Positions 5,406-7,075 of a stretch of 7,075 bases of DNA are shown one piece after another. The translations under genes were made by a program, and so were the position numbers. Within the stretch, counting starts at the first letter, position 1, and each line of letters opens with the position of its first letter. Source of the stretch: B1-G15 sp964346135 (GTDB lineage: Archaea; Thermoproteota; Bathyarchaeia; Bathyarchaeales; Bathyarchaeaceae); assembly GCA_964346135.1 (NCBI GenBank), contig CAYFTS010000096.1, positions 1-7,075 on the forward strand, given 5' to 3'. Under the pieces are notes generated by a model. It worked only from the letters and a program-made list of their open reading frames with translations, did not search any database and was not told the origin of the DNA.

Positions 5406-6158
5406 CTACCGGCTCGCCAACCCGCCTGTGATCTCTCCGCCATCAATCACGAAATAATGTCCAGTAATGAAGGCGGCATCGTCGGAGGCTAGGAAGGCGA
5501 AGAGCGCCGCAACCTCCGCAGGGCGCCCTACCCGCTTCAACGGTACCTTGCTTTTGAAGGTCCGCAGCATTTCAGGAGTGTATTCCCCCTCTTGCATCGG
5601 TGTAAGGATGAAGCCAGGACAGACACAATTGACTCGCACCTTCGGAGCCAACTCCAGTGCCATCGAGCGCGTCAGCTCGATAACACCAGCCTTCGAGGCG
5701 TTATAGTCAGCGTAGAAGGGATAACCCATTATCCCATTGGTCGAGCCCATGTTCAGGATAACACCACCATCGCCCTCCAGCATCCGTCTAGCAGCCTGTT
5801 GGGCCACGAAGAATATCCCGTTGAGATTGACATCCATCACCTTGCACCATTGTTCCGGAGTGATATCCATAAAGGCGTGTCGAATGCTGATCCCGGCGTT
5901 GTTGATCAGCACGTCCGGTCCGCCCAGCAGTTCATCAAGTTCCTCAAAGGCGCGTGCCACGGCGTCGGCATCAGACACATCCACGCAGATGGCGCCGCTC
6001 AGCGAAGGCAATGCACCCTTGATGCGCCTAAGTGCCTGCTCATTGCAGTCCAGCACAACGACACGAGCACCTTCCTCCAGAAACCGTTCCGCTGTTGCCA
6101 CACCGATACCTCTGGCTCCGCCAGTAATGAGAACTCGTTTACCTCTCAAACCTCGCAT
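5406..6158 (-). CDS. Short-chain dehydrogenase/reductase (second gene of operon)
   Basis: This classical SDR of 250 residues is a usual length for NAD(P)-dependent oxidoreductases of sugars, polyols, hydroxy acids or 3-oxoacyl carriers. The cofactor loop TGGARGIG is at residues 12-19. Asp37 at the end of strand two (VVLDCNE) favours NAD(H) over NADP(H). Further landmarks are Asp60-Val, NNAG at 86-89, and the catalytic tetrad Asn111, Ser139, Tyr152 and Lys156 (YNASK). The PGFILTP motif is at 181-187, and the end FVIDGGEITGG is typical. Substrate cannot be assigned. ATG 6158 has GAGGAG nine to ten bases upstream, which overlaps the stop codon of the preceding SDR gene (13 bases apart), so the two are almost certainly cotranscribed and translationally close. 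Composition is markedly GC-richer than the genes to the left (40 of 60 bases at 5941-6000), hinting at horizontal acquisition. Confidence 0.93.
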   Translation of the reverse strand: MRGLRGKRVLITGGARGIGVATAERFLEEGARVVVLDCNEQALRRIKGALPSLSGAICVDVSDADAVARAFEELDELLGGPDVLINNAGISIRHAFMDITPEQWCKVMDVNLNGIFFVAQQAARRMLEGDGGVILNMGSTNGIMGYPFYADYNASKAGVIELTRSMALELAPKVRVNCVCPGFILTPMQEGEYTPEMLRTFKSKVPLKRVGRPAEVAALFAFLASDDAAFITGHYFVIDGGEITGGLASR

Positions 6159-6171
6159 AATTTATCTCTCC

Positions 6172-6966
6172 TCATTCTGATCCTGCCAGTCCGCCGCCGT
6201 CCACCACCAACGCTGCGCCGGTGACGAACGACGATGCATCGCTGGCCAAGTACAATGCTGTCTGAGCAATCTCCACTGGACGACCAACCCTCTGCAACGG
6301 ACGCTGCGCTGACTCGGCTAAGAACTGCTCCTCAGGTTTGCCAAGTTGTTGGGCTTCGTTGCGTAGCATGGGCGTATCCGTGCTACCAGGGCAGATGCAG
6401 TTGACGCGGATATTCTGCGCACCGTGGTCGAGAGCCATGGCCTTAGTCAGCAGAACTACCGCTTCCTTCGACGCGCAGTATGAGGCCACATTCAGTCCAC
6501 CAACCAGCCCCCATCCCGATGCAATGTTGATGATCACGCCACCGCCCTCTTCAGCCATGATCGGGATAGCGTATTTCGAAAACAAAAACACCGACTTAAC
6601 ATTTGTTGCCATCACCAAGTCCCATTCCTCTTCGCTTGTTTCCACCACTGATGCGCGTCGGATGATTCCCGCGTTGTTGAAGAGGATATCCAACTTGCCC
6701 AGCTGTTCAACAGCCTGTCGCACAGCTAACTGGCAGTCTGCCGCTCTGGTTACGTCACCGCGCAAAAACATGGCCTGTCCTCCCTTATCGATGATAGTTT
6801 CGACCACGGCCTGCCCATCTGGTTCGTTCACATCAACCACAGCCACTGCCGCGCCTTTTCGGGCAAAGAGTAGCGCCGTCGCTCGCCCAATGCCCGACGC
6901 ACCACCAGTGATCAGAGCGACTTTCCCGTTCAATATCCCACGAGATTCACGTTTAAAATCTGGCAT
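6172..6966 (-). CDS. Short-chain dehydrogenase/reductase (first gene of operon)
   Basis: This second classical SDR has 264 residues. TGGASGIG lies at 20-27, Asp45 in VVDVNE indicates NAD(H) preference, Asp71-Val follows, and NNAG is at 97-100. The catalytic tetrad is Asn122, Ser150, Tyr163 and Lys167 (YCASK), with Ser-to-Tyr spacing of 13 as in its partner. PGSTDTP is at 193-199 and the closing VVDGGGLAG near 254-262. It is clearly related to, but much diverged from, the gene that follows it, so the pair could be an old duplication or two steps of one catabolic route (for instance successive oxidation of a sugar or polyol); this is inference. The start ATG 6966 has GGGAGGTG at 6985-6978 upstream, a strong site at a rather long spacing of 11 bases. 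The operon continues into the second SDR and ends at the hairpin at 5357-5388. What lies upstream is beyond the window. Confidence 0.93.
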   Translation of the reverse strand: MPDFKRESRGILNGKVALITGGASGIGRATALLFARKGAAVAVVDVNEPDGQAVVETIIDKGGQAMFLRGDVTRAADCQLAVRQAVEQLGKLDILFNNAGIIRRASVVETSEEEWDLVMATNVKSVFLFSKYAIPIMAEEGGGVIINIASGWGLVGGLNVASYCASKEAVVLLTKAMALDHGAQNIRVNCICPGSTDTPMLRNEAQQLGKPEEQFLAESAQRPLQRVGRPVEIAQTALYLASDASSFVTGAALVVDGGGLAGSE

Positions 6967-6977
6967 TGATCAAGAAG

Positions 6978-7041
6978 CACCTCCCTAATATGATGTCTTA
7001 TAGACGATTTCCTCATTATATCCGGTTATCACTTTTATATA
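6978..7041 (-). promoter_or_regulatory. Archaeal promoter and ribosome-binding site of the dehydrogenase operon
   Basis: On the minus strand TATATAAAAGT (7041-7031) is a near-ideal archaeal TATA box, placing transcription start around 7010-7005 with a leader of about 40 bases. GGGAGGTG (6985-6978) is the ribosome-binding site. A second TATA-like GATATAATG lies at about 7022-7014 and could be an alternative. No operator repeat is evident, and the GCATGC palindromes are absent here. Confidence 0.6.
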
Positions 7042-7075
7042 GCCACTCAGCATTCTATCGACTGCCCGATCACCA

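Noticed and set aside
5592..6988. Long plus-strand open frames opposite the two dehydrogenase genes (5592-6224, 5737-6180, 6338-6988)
   Set aside because: They are antisense shadows in GC-rich coding DNA: low-complexity Ser/Pro/Ala peptides with no domain or ribosome-binding site, fully covered by two SDR genes with complete catalytic motifs.
7014..7022. Bacterial -10 box (TATAAT) before the dehydrogenase operon
   Set aside because: No -35 hexamer at the right distance; the stronger TATATAAAAG box at 7031-7041 fits an archaeal promoter.
1..7075. tRNA genes, rRNA or CRISPR arrays
   Set aside because: No T-loop GGTTCRA-type motif with flanking cloverleaf arms, and no regularly spaced repeats were seen by reading both strands; a covariance-model scan was not possible here.

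Overview
The window looks like archaeal chromosome. Starts are preceded by GGTGA/GGAGG-type ribosome-binding sites and several have TATA boxes about 25 bases upstream of the likely transcription start. The gene families also fit: a histone-deacetylase-family fragment, a two-CBS protein, a ribbon-helix-helix protein, an archaeal-style tyrosine recombinase and an APC amino-acid permease. An uncultivated member of the Thermoproteota (for example Bathyarchaeia) is my best guess, but this is an inference from gene flavour and not a measured placement.

Layout. (1) 1-2003, minus strand: an APC permease (678-1973) lies upstream of a partial amidinotransferase / arginine-deiminase-family gene (1-459, cut by the window edge). 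Each has, upstream of its start, the same paired arrangement of TGCATGCA-type palindromes, suggesting shared control and a shared task in handling a guanidino or other amino compound. (2) 1981-3273: a tyrosine recombinase gene (2077-3204, minus) sits between two imperfect inverted repeats. The right-hand repeat is exactly where a histone deacetylase gene has lost its N-terminal half (fragment at 3254-3709, plus). (3) 3710-5155: an AT-rich stretch with a 50-residue zinc-ribbon-like protein (3747-3899), a ribbon-helix-helix protein (4002-4196), about 520 bases with no convincing gene, and a two-CBS-domain protein (4721-5155, plus) whose homology begins upstream of its first ATG, at an ACG codon well placed behind a GGGGAGG site. 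(4) 5357-7041: a GC-richer two-gene operon of short-chain dehydrogenases (minus) with an archaeal TATA box in front and a strong hairpin behind, probably acquired or at least compositionally foreign.

The most interesting signals are the inverted repeats enclosing the recombinase gene, the matching double-palindrome upstream regions of permease and amidinotransferase, and the apparent ACG start. No tRNA, rRNA or CRISPR array was seen.
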